From: Devosia sp. RR2S18
GTDB taxonomy: Bacteria > Pseudomonadota > Alphaproteobacteria > Rhizobiales > Devosiaceae
Direction of reading: 5' to 3'
Length of the DNA: 64,000 bases
Assembly: GCF_030177755.1 (NCBI RefSeq)
Contig: NZ_CP126539.1
Location: 2,628,001 to 2,692,000, forward strand
In this document: one piece after another, positions 30,194 to 38,657 of the stretch
How the letters are laid out: the number at the start of each line of letters is the position of its first letter
Position numbering within the stretch: the first letter of the stretch is position 1
Made by a program: the position numbers and the translations under genes
Notes under the pieces: model-generated
What the model was told of the DNA's origin: nothing
The model's database searches: none
The model's input: only the letters and a program-made list of their open reading frames with translations

Positions 30194-31132
30194 ATGATGG
30201 CAAAAAGCACCCTGGTCGCAGAACTTGAACATCTCGTGTCCGAGTCTCGCAACCCCGACACCATGCAGATCGATCTGATGTCGACGCCGCAGATACTTGC
30301 AGCTATGAACGCTGAAGATGCGAAAGTGCCCGACGCCGTTAAGATGGTTCTGCCGCAGATTGCCGCTGCAGTCGACCGCATCGTCGAGGCGTTTCGTCAG
30401 GGTGGTCGGCTTATCTATATGGGCGCGGGGACCAGCGGCCGTCTTGGCGTACTCGACGCGTCGGAATGCCCGCCGACCTTTGGCGTGCCCGAAGGCATGG
30501 TGGTCGGCCTCATCGCTGGCGGTGACCGGGCCCTGCGGCATCCGATCGAAGGGGCAGAGGACAATCCCGGCGAAGGCAGACGGGATCTTGAGCGGATTGA
30601 CGCCACTGCGCAGGATGTTGTCGTTGGCATCGCGGTCAGTGGTCGCACACCCTATGTCATCGGTGCCATCGACTACGCGGGCAGTATCGGTGCCACGACG
30701 GTAGCCCTCTCGTGCAATCCCGGGTCAGCCATTGACCGTATGGCCGACATCGCCATTTCACCGGTTGTGGGTCCCGAAGCCCTCACCGGGTCGACGCGCC
30801 TCAAGTCCGGCACGGCGCAGAAGCTGGTGCTGAACATGCTGACGACGGCCAGCATGATCCGCATCGGCAAGACCTACGAGAACCTAATGGTCGATGTGTC
30901 GGTGAGCAACGAGAAGCTTGCCGCGCGCGCGGTCCGCATCCTCGTGGAGGCGAGCGGCTGTTCTCCTGACCAGGCCGAGACTTACCTCGAAAAAAGCCGG
31001 AATAACGTGAAGCTGGCGATCCTAATGGCATTGACCGGGATGACCGCACAGGAGGGCGAGATCGCCTTGCAAAGCGCTGGCGGATTCCTGCGTCGAGCCG
31101 CGGGCGAACACCAGCCCAGAGCAACCGGTTAA
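30194..31132 (+). CDS. murQ: N-acetylmuramic acid 6-phosphate etherase
   Basis: MurQ removes the lactyl ether from MurNAc-6-phosphate, giving GlcNAc-6-phosphate and D-lactate in the cytoplasm. The 312-aa protein carries the SIS motif [22 protein letters not shown]. Glu91 and Glu122 (in EGAEDN) correspond to the catalytic glutamates 83 and 114 of E. coli MurQ. AGGDRAL and [18 protein letters not shown] also match. Two adjacent ATG codons (30194, 30197) can start it. It takes the product of AnmK and of the kinase encoded in the divergent operon. Confidence 0.95.
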   Translation: MMAKSTLVAELEHLVSESRNPDTMQIDLMSTPQILAAMNAEDAKVPDAVKMVLPQIAAAVDRIVEAFRQGGRLIYMGAGTSGRLGVLDASECPPTFGVPEGMVVGLIAGGDRALRHPIEGAEDNPGEGRRDLERIDATAQDVVVGIAVSGRTPYVIGAIDYAGSIGATTVALSCNPGSAIDRMADIAISPVVGPEALTGSTRLKSGTAQKLVLNMLTTASMIRIGKTYENLMVDVSVSNEKLAARAVRILVEASGCSPDQAETYLEKSRNNVKLAILMALTGMTAQEGEIALQSAGGFLRRAAGEHQPRATG

Positions 31133-31147
31133 GACAGGAGATCGGCG

Positions 31148-31228
31148 GTGAATTTTCGCGTCGAACTCCATGCCCTCCCACTGCGAGAGCGGCTCTACCG
31201 GGCCGCCAGGCACAAAGGCGTCAGCTGA
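31148..31228 (+). CDS. possible 26-aa coupling peptide
   Basis: A GTG codon with AGGAG seven to eight bases upstream opens a 26-codon frame (FRVELHALPLRERLYRAARH in its middle). It ends in TGATG, sharing one base with the nagZ start. The peptide is basic and probably helical. It may only serve to couple nagZ translation, since nagZ has no strong ribosome binding site of its own. No family is recognised. Confidence 0.35.
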   Translation: MNFRVELHALPLRERLYRAARHKGVS

Positions 31229-32253
31229 TGTCCGCCACTGCGCCCCTCGCCCTCTTTGTTGGTATGCCCGGCCACGAACTCTCCAGCAGCGAGCAATCTT
31301 TTTTTCGGGAAACCAATCCCTTCGGGCTCTTCCTGTTCAAGCGCAATCTCGACAGTCCCGACCAGATCCGCCGCATGGTCGATCAGTTCCGCACTGCGGT
31401 CAGCCGCGATGACGCGCCAGTCTATATCGACCAGGAAGGCGGCCGGGTGCAGCGCCTCGATAATGGCAATTGGCCCCTTTTCCGGGATCTGGGCAGCTTC
31501 GGCGCTCTCGCCCGCAAGGATCTCGAGCTCGGCAAATATGCCTTGCGTCAGTCGACCCTCGCCATGGGCGCCATGATGAGGGAGCTGGGCCTGGGCAGTG
31601 GCACCACCCCCGTGGTGGACCTGGCGCGCACAGGCACCCACAACGTCATCGGCAGCCGCTCATTCGGTGATGACCCAGCGCTTGTCGCCGAACTCGGCCG
31701 GGTTGTCCTCGATGCCATGCTTGAAGTGGGCTCCATGCCGATCATGAAACACATCCCCGGCTACGGTCGCGTCTCGGTGGATCCGCACTTCGACTGTCCT
31801 GTCGTGGACGCCACCATTGATGAGATGACGGACACTGACTTCGGTCCTTTCATCGCCCTTAAGGATAGTCCCTGGGCCATGGTCGCGCACCTGATCTTCA
31901 CTCGGATCGACGCTGAGCGCCCTGCCTCAGTCTCCCCCGTCGTTCATGATCTAATCCGCGATCAGCTGGGTTTTGACGGCGTTATTGTTACCGATTGCCT
32001 CACCATGGAGGCGCTATCCGGCAGCTGGCCGGAACGTGTCCGCGCCGCACTCGACGCCGGCTACGATTTGGCGCTTCATAGCCAAGGCGATCTCGCCGCC
32101 AGCGAGGCTGCCGCCAAGGCCGCAGGTCCGATGACCACCCACAGCCTCGATCGTGTCGCGCGTGCCCAGGCCCGCCTTGGCAACCGCCAGGTCGACGTCC
32201 GGGCGCTCCACGCCGAGGTGGAACAAATTTTCAGGGAGAACGGCTTCGCCTGA
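31228..32253 (+). CDS. nagZ: beta-N-acetylglucosaminidase, GH3 family, cytoplasmic
   Basis: This 341-aa enzyme without signal peptide removes GlcNAc from muropeptides (GlcNAc-anhydroMurNAc-peptides). YIDQEGGRVQRL and IGSRSFGDDP are typical of NagZ. The acid/base loop reads KHIPGYGRVSVDPHFD, keeping the Asp-x-His pair but with Tyr for His in the usual GHG. The nucleophile is the Asp in GVIVTDCLTMEAL. Its products GlcNAc and anhydroMurNAc feed the kinases in this island. It lies in one transcript with murQ and the downstream peptide importer. Confidence 0.9.
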   Translation: MSATAPLALFVGMPGHELSSSEQSFFRETNPFGLFLFKRNLDSPDQIRRMVDQFRTAVSRDDAPVYIDQEGGRVQRLDNGNWPLFRDLGSFGALARKDLELGKYALRQSTLAMGAMMRELGLGSGTTPVVDLARTGTHNVIGSRSFGDDPALVAELGRVVLDAMLEVGSMPIMKHIPGYGRVSVDPHFDCPVVDATIDEMTDTDFGPFIALKDSPWAMVAHLIFTRIDAERPASVSPVVHDLIRDQLGFDGVIVTDCLTMEALSGSWPERVRAALDAGYDLALHSQGDLAASEAAAKAAGPMTTHSLDRVARAQARLGNRQVDVRALHAEVEQIFRENGFA

Positions 32254-32284
32254 GCGCGGCCGGACAAAAAGGAGAGATTGAAAG

Positions 32285-33952
32285 ATGCACAAACTGAACT
32301 TACTGGCGGCAGCGTCCGTCGCCGTGCTCGGCCTGGCCGCGCCGGCCAGCGCCCAGGACAGCGGCAATGTGCTGACCCTCGCCTCCGAGCAGGTCACCAC
32401 CTTCGTGCGCAATTTCAACCCCTTCAGCCAGACATCGGCCCGCTACACGACGCAGGACTTCATGTACGAGCCGCTGGTGGTGTTCAACCGCCTCAAGGGC
32501 AATGAACCGAACTACCGTCTGGCCGAAAGCTTTGAGCTGGCCGACGATTTGATGTCCATCACCTTCACCCTGCGCGAAGACCTCAAATGGTCCGATGGCG
32601 AAGACTTCACCGCCGACGATGTCCTCTTCACCTATGAGTACATCAAGGAGCATCCGGCGCTGGACTTCATCTCCATCTCGGCGCAGCTCGCCTCGGTGGA
32701 AAAAGTCGACGACCGCACTGTCCGTTTCAATCTCAACGAACCCAATTCGCTGATCGCCAACACCATTGTCGGCATGCCCATCGTGCCCGAGCACATCTGG
32801 TCCGAAGTCACAGATCCGGTCACCTTCGCCAACGAAAACCCCGTGGGCTCCGGCCCGATGACCGAGATCACCCGCTTCACCCCGCAGGTTTACGAGCAGT
32901 GCCGTAACCCGCACTATTGGGATGCCGATAACCTCGACGTCGATTGCCTGCGCATGCCACAGCTCGCCGACAATCCCCAGGTGCTCGCAGCATTGGCCGA
33001 AGGCAACCTCGATTGGGGTACCAGTTTTATTCCGGACATCGACAACACCTTCGTCGCCAGGGATCCGGAACACCACAAATACTGGTTCACGCCTTCCAGC
33101 CTCGTTTCGCTGCAGATGTCGCAGGTTTCGCCTGACGAAAACGCCCGTAAGGCCTTCAACGACGTCAATTTCCGCCGCGCCGTCAGCATGCTGATCGACC
33201 GCGAAACCATCGTCGACATTGCCGGATATGGCTATCCGCTCGTCAACCAGGATCCATCGGGCCTGGGCGAGCTCTATGCGTCCTTTGCCAATCCGGAAGT
33301 GCAAACCCAGTTCGGCCAATATGGCCGGTTTGATCTTGAAGCCGGCATCGCCCTGCTTGAAGAGTCCGGCTATGTCGACGCCGATGGTGACGGCTACCGC
33401 GACAATCCCGACGGCACACCGCTGGAGCTCGATTTCAAGGTTCCCAATGGCTGGACCGATTGGATCGATGCGGTGCAACTGTCCATGGAGACCTTGCAGG
33501 AAGCGGGCATCAACGTCTCGATGTCCACGCCGGAAGCTGCCGTCTGGACTTCGGACCTCATTGCCGGCAATTTCGAGCTGACGCTTAATGCGCTGTCGGC
33601 GACCGCCAATCCCTACCTGCCCTATATCCGCTCCTTCAATCCGGACGATTTTGGCAAGAGCCGCTTCACTGCGGCCCGCTGGGAAAACCCCGAGGTCGTG
33701 GAACTGCTGGGTCGCTACACCCAGGTCAAGGATCCTGCTGAGCAGAAATCGATCATGGACGAGATCCAGATGATCGTCGCCGAAGCGCTGCCGATCATTC
33801 CGATCTACAATAGCCCGGCCTTCTATCAGTACAACACCACCCGTTGGACCGGCTGGGCCGATGCCGAAAACCCGAAATATTCTCCGGTCGTTTCGGTCAC
33901 CAACCCCACCCGCCTGCTGCAGCTACTCGATCTCGAGCCGGTTGCTGAATAA
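32285..33952 (+). CDS. peptide/muropeptide ABC substrate-binding protein, family 5
   Basis: This 555-aa periplasmic protein has a signal peptide (MHKLNLLAAASVAVLGLAAP, cleavage after ASA). Family-5 features are FTLREDLKWSDGEDFTADDV, YEYIKEHPALDF and the C-terminal EALPIIPIYNSPAFYQYNTT. It begins 31 bases after nagZ and leads a complete importer. The genetic context makes a cell-wall peptide or muropeptide the likely ligand. The affinity class (dipeptide, murein tripeptide or sugar) cannot be read out. Confidence 0.88.
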   Translation: MHKLNLLAAASVAVLGLAAPASAQDSGNVLTLASEQVTTFVRNFNPFSQTSARYTTQDFMYEPLVVFNRLKGNEPNYRLAESFELADDLMSITFTLREDLKWSDGEDFTADDVLFTYEYIKEHPALDFISISAQLASVEKVDDRTVRFNLNEPNSLIANTIVGMPIVPEHIWSEVTDPVTFANENPVGSGPMTEITRFTPQVYEQCRNPHYWDADNLDVDCLRMPQLADNPQVLAALAEGNLDWGTSFIPDIDNTFVARDPEHHKYWFTPSSLVSLQMSQVSPDENARKAFNDVNFRRAVSMLIDRETIVDIAGYGYPLVNQDPSGLGELYASFANPEVQTQFGQYGRFDLEAGIALLEESGYVDADGDGYRDNPDGTPLELDFKVPNGWTDWIDAVQLSMETLQEAGINVSMSTPEAAVWTSDLIAGNFELTLNALSATANPYLPYIRSFNPDDFGKSRFTAARWENPEVVELLGRYTQVKDPAEQKSIMDEIQMIVAEALPIIPIYNSPAFYQYNTTRWTGWADAENPKYSPVVSVTNPTRLLQLLDLEPVAE

Positions 33953-33959
33953 AGCATTG

Positions 33960-33983
33960 GGGTAGCGGACCACTCCGCTACCC
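33960..33983 (+). terminator. stem-loop after binding-protein gene
   Basis: Perfect 10-base arms GGGTAGCGGA and TCCGCTACCC enclose CCAC, eight bases after the stop. No T-run follows. It lies inside a 161-base gap before the permease. Confidence 0.7.
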
Positions 33984-34113
33984 ACCCCAACGGCTGTCAC
34001 CCCGGCGAGACCCCATCCTGACATCTCGAGATGGATCGATCCCCCTTGCGCGGGGATGACACCGCGGGTGACCATCACTTTGCCAGGCCCATCAAGGAGC
34101 AAGTGCAGAAACA

Positions 34114-35091
34114 ATGACCTTCCTGCTGCGCCGCCTGGCCTTCTACCTCGCGGCATTCCTTGCTGCCGCGACGATCAATTTCTTCCTCCCCCGCCTCATG
34201 CCGGGCGACCCCATCGAGATCATGTTCTCGAGCGCCGGCAGCGAGCTGTCGCTGGAAAATCTCAATGCGCTCAAGCTCACCTTCGGCTTCATCGATGCAC
34301 CACTGCATGAGCAATATCTGGCCTATCTCCAGAGCGTCTTCAGCGGCGATCTGGGTCGCTCGATCAAATACTTCCCGCTTCCGGTTACCGACCTTCTCGC
34401 CCGCGCCCTGGTCTGGACGCTGGGCCTCGTTGGTTTTGCCACGCTGATCAGCTTCACATTGGGCACCCTCCTCGGCATCACCGCCGCCTGGCGCCGCGGC
34501 AGCCGCTTCGACTCCATCGTCTCGCTGCTGTCGATCTTTACGAGTTCGGTCCCCGCCGTTGTCGTCGCGCTGATCACGCTCTTTGTTTTTGGTTACACAC
34601 TGCGCTGGTTCCCCAATGGCTATGCCGCCGATCCCCTGCTCGATCCGGCCTTTTCATGGACCTATATTTCCAGCGTGCTGTATCACGGCACCCTTCCCAT
34701 GCTGACCATGATCACCGTCCTGACTGGCGGCTTCACCGTCACTATGCGCAACAACATGATCAACCTTCTGGGCGAAGACTATATCGTCATGGGTCGAGCC
34801 AAGGGCCTGGCCGAGCAGCGCGTCATGCTGCTTTACGCCGCGCGCAACGCGCTCCTGCCCACCGTATCGAGCCTTGCCATTGCTATCGGCACCGTTTTGG
34901 GCGGCGCACTCGTGGTCGAGGTCGTGTTCAATTATCCCGGCATGGGCAACACGCTATATCAGGCTATCCTTGCGCGCGATTACCCGGTGATCCAGGGCCA
35001 GCTCCTGATCATGACCGGCGCCATGCTGATTTCCAACTTCATCGTCGATCTCAGCTATGTGCTGCTCGATCCGCGCCTCAAGAAGGCTTGA
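34114..35091 (+). CDS. peptide ABC transporter permease, DppB type
   Basis: This 325-aa membrane protein starts MTFLLRRLAFYLAAFLAAAT and ends LSYVLLDPRLKKA, so it is complete. It has six helices and the coupling loop YIVMGRAKGLAEQRVMLLYA. It is followed after three bases by the DppC-type gene and forms the channel with it. Confidence 0.9.
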   Translation: MTFLLRRLAFYLAAFLAAATINFFLPRLMPGDPIEIMFSSAGSELSLENLNALKLTFGFIDAPLHEQYLAYLQSVFSGDLGRSIKYFPLPVTDLLARALVWTLGLVGFATLISFTLGTLLGITAAWRRGSRFDSIVSLLSIFTSSVPAVVVALITLFVFGYTLRWFPNGYAADPLLDPAFSWTYISSVLYHGTLPMLTMITVLTGGFTVTMRNNMINLLGEDYIVMGRAKGLAEQRVMLLYAARNALLPTVSSLAIAIGTVLGGALVVEVVFNYPGMGNTLYQAILARDYPVIQGQLLIMTGAMLISNFIVDLSYVLLDPRLKKA

Positions 35092-35094
35092 GCC

Positions 35095-35982
35095 ATGGAC
35101 CTTCTGAAACAACTGCTGCACAACAGAAAGGCAGTGGTGGGCGTCACCATCCTCCTCGTCATTGTGTTGATTGCGATATTTGCGCCTCTGCTGACCGAAT
35201 ACAGCCCCACCCAGCGCGTCGGCCGTCCGCACCAGCCACCGTCCGCCGACTACTGGCTTGGCACCACCCGCCTGGGCCACGACGTCTTCACCCGCCTGAT
35301 CTATGGCGCCCGCGTTTCCCTGGCTGTTGGCTTTGGCGCTGGCCTCCTGATCACCGTGATCGGCACAGTTCTGGGTATCATTGCTGGCTACAAGGGCGGC
35401 GCCATCGACGAACTGATCAACTTCTTCACCAATATGGTGCTGGTCGTTCCCAACCTGCCATTGCTCCTGGTTATCGCCGCCTTTATCGGTCAGGCGAGCC
35501 CCCTGGTTATCGCGCTTATCTTGGGCTTTACCTCTTGGGCCTGGGGCGTGCGCGTCACCCGTTCGGAAACGCTGTCCATCCGGCAGCGCGACTTTGTCAA
35601 ATCCGCCGAAATGCTGAGCGAGCCGTCCTGGCGGATCATGGCGCTCGAGATTTTTCCCAATCTGATTTCCATCGTTGGTATCAACTTCATCGGCAGCGTC
35701 ATTTTTGCCGTGATCACCGAGGCGACGCTGGAATTCCTCGGCCTGGGCGACCCCAATACGGTCTCCTGGGGCATCATGCTCTACAATGCTCAGAATGCTT
35801 CGGCCCTTTCCGTCGGCGCCTGGTGGGACCTACTGTCCCCCTGCTTTGCGCTCGCCATCCTTGGCCTGGGCCTGGCGCTGATCAATTTCGCCATCGATGA
35901 AATCGCCAATCCGCGCCTGCGCACCGGTGGCATGCTCAATCGCTGGACCCGCATGGTCCGCGAGGGCGAGGGCAAGCTATGA
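35095..35982 (+). CDS. peptide ABC transporter permease, DppC type
   Basis: This 295-aa permease has the classic DppC entry (LLHNRKAVVGVTILLVIVL), the DYWLGTTRLGHDVFTRLIYG motif and an EAA-type loop around SAEMLSEPSWRIMALEIFPN. Six helices are visible and the C-terminus is complete. It overlaps the next ATPase gene by four bases. Confidence 0.9.
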   Translation: MDLLKQLLHNRKAVVGVTILLVIVLIAIFAPLLTEYSPTQRVGRPHQPPSADYWLGTTRLGHDVFTRLIYGARVSLAVGFGAGLLITVIGTVLGIIAGYKGGAIDELINFFTNMVLVVPNLPLLLVIAAFIGQASPLVIALILGFTSWAWGVRVTRSETLSIRQRDFVKSAEMLSEPSWRIMALEIFPNLISIVGINFIGSVIFAVITEATLEFLGLGDPNTVSWGIMLYNAQNASALSVGAWWDLLSPCFALAILGLGLALINFAIDEIANPRLRTGGMLNRWTRMVREGEGKL

Positions 35983-36797
35983 CCACGTCCACGCTTTTTG
36001 TTCGCGACCTCAACATCGACTATATCGGCGCCGAAACCGATTTCCACGCGGTCAAGAATGTCAGCTTCGACATCAAGCCCGGCGAGTTCTTCGGTCTGGC
36101 CGGCGAGTCCGGCTGCGGCAAGTCCACCATCGCTTTCGCCATCAGCCGCCTCCACCGCCCGCCGGCCCTGATCCGCAAGGGCAGTCAGATTCTGGTCAAA
36201 GACCGCGATGTTCTCGAGCTCGACGATGATGCGCTCCGCCGCTTCCGCTGGCGGGAAGTGGCCATGGTGTTTCAAAGCGCCATGAACTCGCTCAATCCGG
36301 TGCTGACCATAGAGGATCAGTTCTACGACGTGCTGCACACCCATACCGGCATGGGCCGTGCCGAGGCGCGCGCCCGCGCCGCCGAACTCCTCAAGCTTGT
36401 CGACATCTCGCCCGATCGGCTCGCCAGCTACCCGCACCAGTGTTCTGGCGGCATGCGGCAGCGCATCGTCATCGCCATTTGCCTCGCGCTCAATCCAAAG
36501 CTCTTGATCATGGACGAGCCGACCACCGCGCTCGACGTGGTGGTGCAGCGCGAAATCCTGCAGCGCATCGACGTGCTGCGCAAGCAATTGGGATTTTCGG
36601 TGCTGTTCATCACCCACGATCTGGGCCTGATGGTGCAGGTCAGCGACCGCATCGGGATCATGCTGGAAGGTGAACTGGTCGAGGTCAACGATGCCCAGAC
36701 CATCTATCGCACGCCCCAGCACGACTATACACGGCGCCTCTGGGCCTCCATGCCCAAGCTTCATGGTGAACAAATCGGCCGGGAGCCAGGCGCATGA
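35979..36797 (+). CDS. peptide ABC transporter ATP-binding protein, DppD type
   Basis: This 272-aa ATPase has Walker A AGESGCGKSTIAFAI, Q-loop VFQSAMNSLNPVLT, signature CSGGMRQRIVIAI and Walker [13 protein letters not shown]. It is shorter at the C-terminus than typical DppD (about 320 aa) and lacks the cysteine-rich oligopeptide tail. It overlaps both neighbours by four bases and acts as a heterodimer with the DppF-type protein. Confidence 0.9.
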   Translation: MTTSTLFVRDLNIDYIGAETDFHAVKNVSFDIKPGEFFGLAGESGCGKSTIAFAISRLHRPPALIRKGSQILVKDRDVLELDDDALRRFRWREVAMVFQSAMNSLNPVLTIEDQFYDVLHTHTGMGRAEARARAAELLKLVDISPDRLASYPHQCSGGMRQRIVIAICLALNPKLLIMDEPTTALDVVVQREILQRIDVLRKQLGFSVLFITHDLGLMVQVSDRIGIMLEGELVEVNDAQTIYRTPQHDYTRRLWASMPKLHGEQIGREPGA

Positions 36798-37696
36798 GCG
36801 ACCCTATTCTTGCGCTCGACAACGTATCGAAGATCTTTGGCCGCGCCGACAAGCCGATCTACGCAGCCCGCGCTGTTTCTTTCGGGCTGCATGCCGGGCG
36901 CACGAAGGCTTTGGTGGGCGAATCGGGTTCTGGCAAGACCACGGCCGCGCGCCTCATCATGCGCGAATACCATCCCGATGACGGACGCCTGCTCTTTAAG
37001 GGCGAGGCGCTGGGCCAGGCCAGCGCCAAAGCCATCAAGGCTTATCGCGCCTCGGTACAGATGGTGTTCCAGGATCCGTTCTCGTCGCTCAACCCAACGC
37101 ACACCATTCGCTATCATCTTGAGCGCCCCCTGCAGCTGCATCAAAGGCAGCTGAACGGCTCGCAACGCCGTGCTGCCATTGAGGCACTGCTGGAGCGCGT
37201 CAAGCTCGACCCCAAGCTGATCATGCCGAAATTCCCGCATGAACTCTCGGGCGGTCAGCGCCAGCGCATCAGCATTGCCCGGGCCCTTGCGGTCAACCCG
37301 CAGGTCATCGTGGCGGATGAACCGACCTCCATGCTCGACGTCTCGGTGCGTCTCGGCATTCTCAACCTGCTCAACGACATGAAACGGCACGACAATCTCG
37401 CGCTTCTCTACATCACCCACGATATCGCCACCGCACGCTTTGTCGCCGAAGACATCATGGTCATGTATGCCGGGCAGATCGTTGAATGGGGCGCCACCGA
37501 AAGCGTGCTCGGCAATCCCCAGCACCCCTATACCCGCCTTCTGCTCGCCGCCGTTCCCGATCCGGATCGCCGGTTCGGCGATGCGCCGCCGGAGGAGCTC
37601 CAACAGCTCGACTTCATTCGCCGCCAGGCCGCCTTGCCGCAGCCCGCGATACGCCAGGTGGCTGCCAACCACCATATACGCCCAATGCCCGGCTGA
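36794..37696 (+). CDS. peptide ABC transporter ATP-binding protein, DppF type
   Basis: This 300-aa ATPase has Walker [16 protein letters not shown]-loop VFQDPFSSLNPTHT, signature LSGGQRQRISIARAL and Walker B VIVADEPTSMLD. The C-terminal oligopeptide extension (NPQHPYTRLLLAAVPDPDRR) is present. It ends the murQ-nagZ-importer transcript. The following 185 bases carry a short relic, CGTTATCGCACATTTGCCGC, resembling other mobile-element-end blocks in the window. Confidence 0.9.
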   Translation: MSDPILALDNVSKIFGRADKPIYAARAVSFGLHAGRTKALVGESGSGKTTAARLIMREYHPDDGRLLFKGEALGQASAKAIKAYRASVQMVFQDPFSSLNPTHTIRYHLERPLQLHQRQLNGSQRRAAIEALLERVKLDPKLIMPKFPHELSGGQRQRISIARALAVNPQVIVADEPTSMLDVSVRLGILNLLNDMKRHDNLALLYITHDIATARFVAEDIMVMYAGQIVEWGATESVLGNPQHPYTRLLLAAVPDPDRRFGDAPPEELQQLDFIRRQAALPQPAIRQVAANHHIRPMPG

Positions 37697-37882
37697 GACC
37701 GGACTGCAGCGGGCGCGCTCGAAAATGGCTGACAAGTGGCGTTATCGCACATTTGCCGCTGCCGCCGCCCCCCCACGCCCTCCGCGAAAACCCGCGCAGG
37801 CAGGGCAGACACCGCCCGACACAGCACACCCTGACGCGGCCCGAGCGCCCCCGCGCCAAAAGCAGAACTGCCGGGGGTTATA

Positions 37883-38521
37883 CTATCGGCTTGGCACGTC
37901 CCGGAAGAAGTCGGCATAGCCGGGCGCCCGGGTTTCGGCGAGGATGACTGCGAGATCCTCTAGCGGGTTGAGCGACCAGTCAGAGCGGAGATCAACAGCT
38001 GGATAGCTCTGTCCAATGTAGACCTTGAGAGCTGCCGACCGAATGCCCCGCACATCACCGCCGGCTGCATTGGCACGCCGCAAGGCACCGATAAGGCGGT
38101 CCTCAAGGGCACCCTCTGTCAGCTCGAAGCCAAGCAGCAGCGCCGTTATGACTTCTGGACCCACCAGCATGTTTCCCGCGGCGACAATGCCCGGTGCCAT
38201 CAAAGCGCCAGCGTAGGAGATGCATGCGGGCCCGGTCCAGGCGGCAGTGTGCCCCTTGCCGTCCACAATGATGCATTGCCGCTGATCTCGTGCTGCATCG
38301 TCCTCAACCAGCCGGTCCAGAGCCGCCTCCGGATCGCTGCCACTCGCCAGCAGATCCAGCCCCTCCAAGCCATAGAACGGGTTGGTCATGGCCTGGGTCG
38401 CAATCGCGCCAACACCGGCCCGGGCGTGCGGCACCAATGAGCCAACAACCGGTCCACCAGTGGCTGTGGCTACGCCCAATGCGCCAGTGCCCGGATCTCG
38501 TGCAACGATGGAAAAGGTCAA
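37883..38521 (-). CDS. DUF1028 family Ntn-hydrolase-like protein
   Basis: I place the start at a TTG (38519-38521; TFSIVARDPGTGALGVATA) because AGGGAGG stands seven bases before it; the longer frame has no support. The 212-aa product matches DUF1028, which has an N-terminal-nucleophile hydrolase-like fold and no settled function. It is often encoded beside dipeptide importers, as here, where it is divergent from one. A role in handling peptides or amide compounds is inference. The end at 37883 leaves a normal family length. Confidence 0.75.
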   Translation of the reverse strand: MTFSIVARDPGTGALGVATATGGPVVGSLVPHARAGVGAIATQAMTNPFYGLEGLDLLASGSDPEAALDRLVEDDAARDQRQCIIVDGKGHTAAWTGPACISYAGALMAPGIVAAGNMLVGPEVITALLLGFELTEGALEDRLIGALRRANAAGGDVRGIRSAALKVYIGQSYPAVDLRSDWSLNPLEDLAVILAETRAPGYADFFRDVPSR

Positions 38522-38563
38522 AAACGCGCCTCCCTGAACCCCCAATTTATACGCATAGATCGG

Positions 38564-38600
38564 TTGCGCTGCAAATTGATGCTGATAAATTGCAGCGCAA
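38564..38600. promoter_or_regulatory. perfect 11-bp dyad between divergent genes
   Basis: TTGCGCTGCAA (38564-38574) and TTGCAGCGCAA (38590-38600) are perfect inverse arms with a 15-base AT-rich centre. They lie between the DUF1028 gene and the binding-protein gene. It is a good operator candidate for the GntR regulator at 43827, and less likely a hairpin. Confidence 0.55.
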
Positions 38601-38657
38601 GGCCGTTCCGGAGGGGAGCTTTGGCGCGGTCGATACCGACATCCCTAGGAGGTAGTC

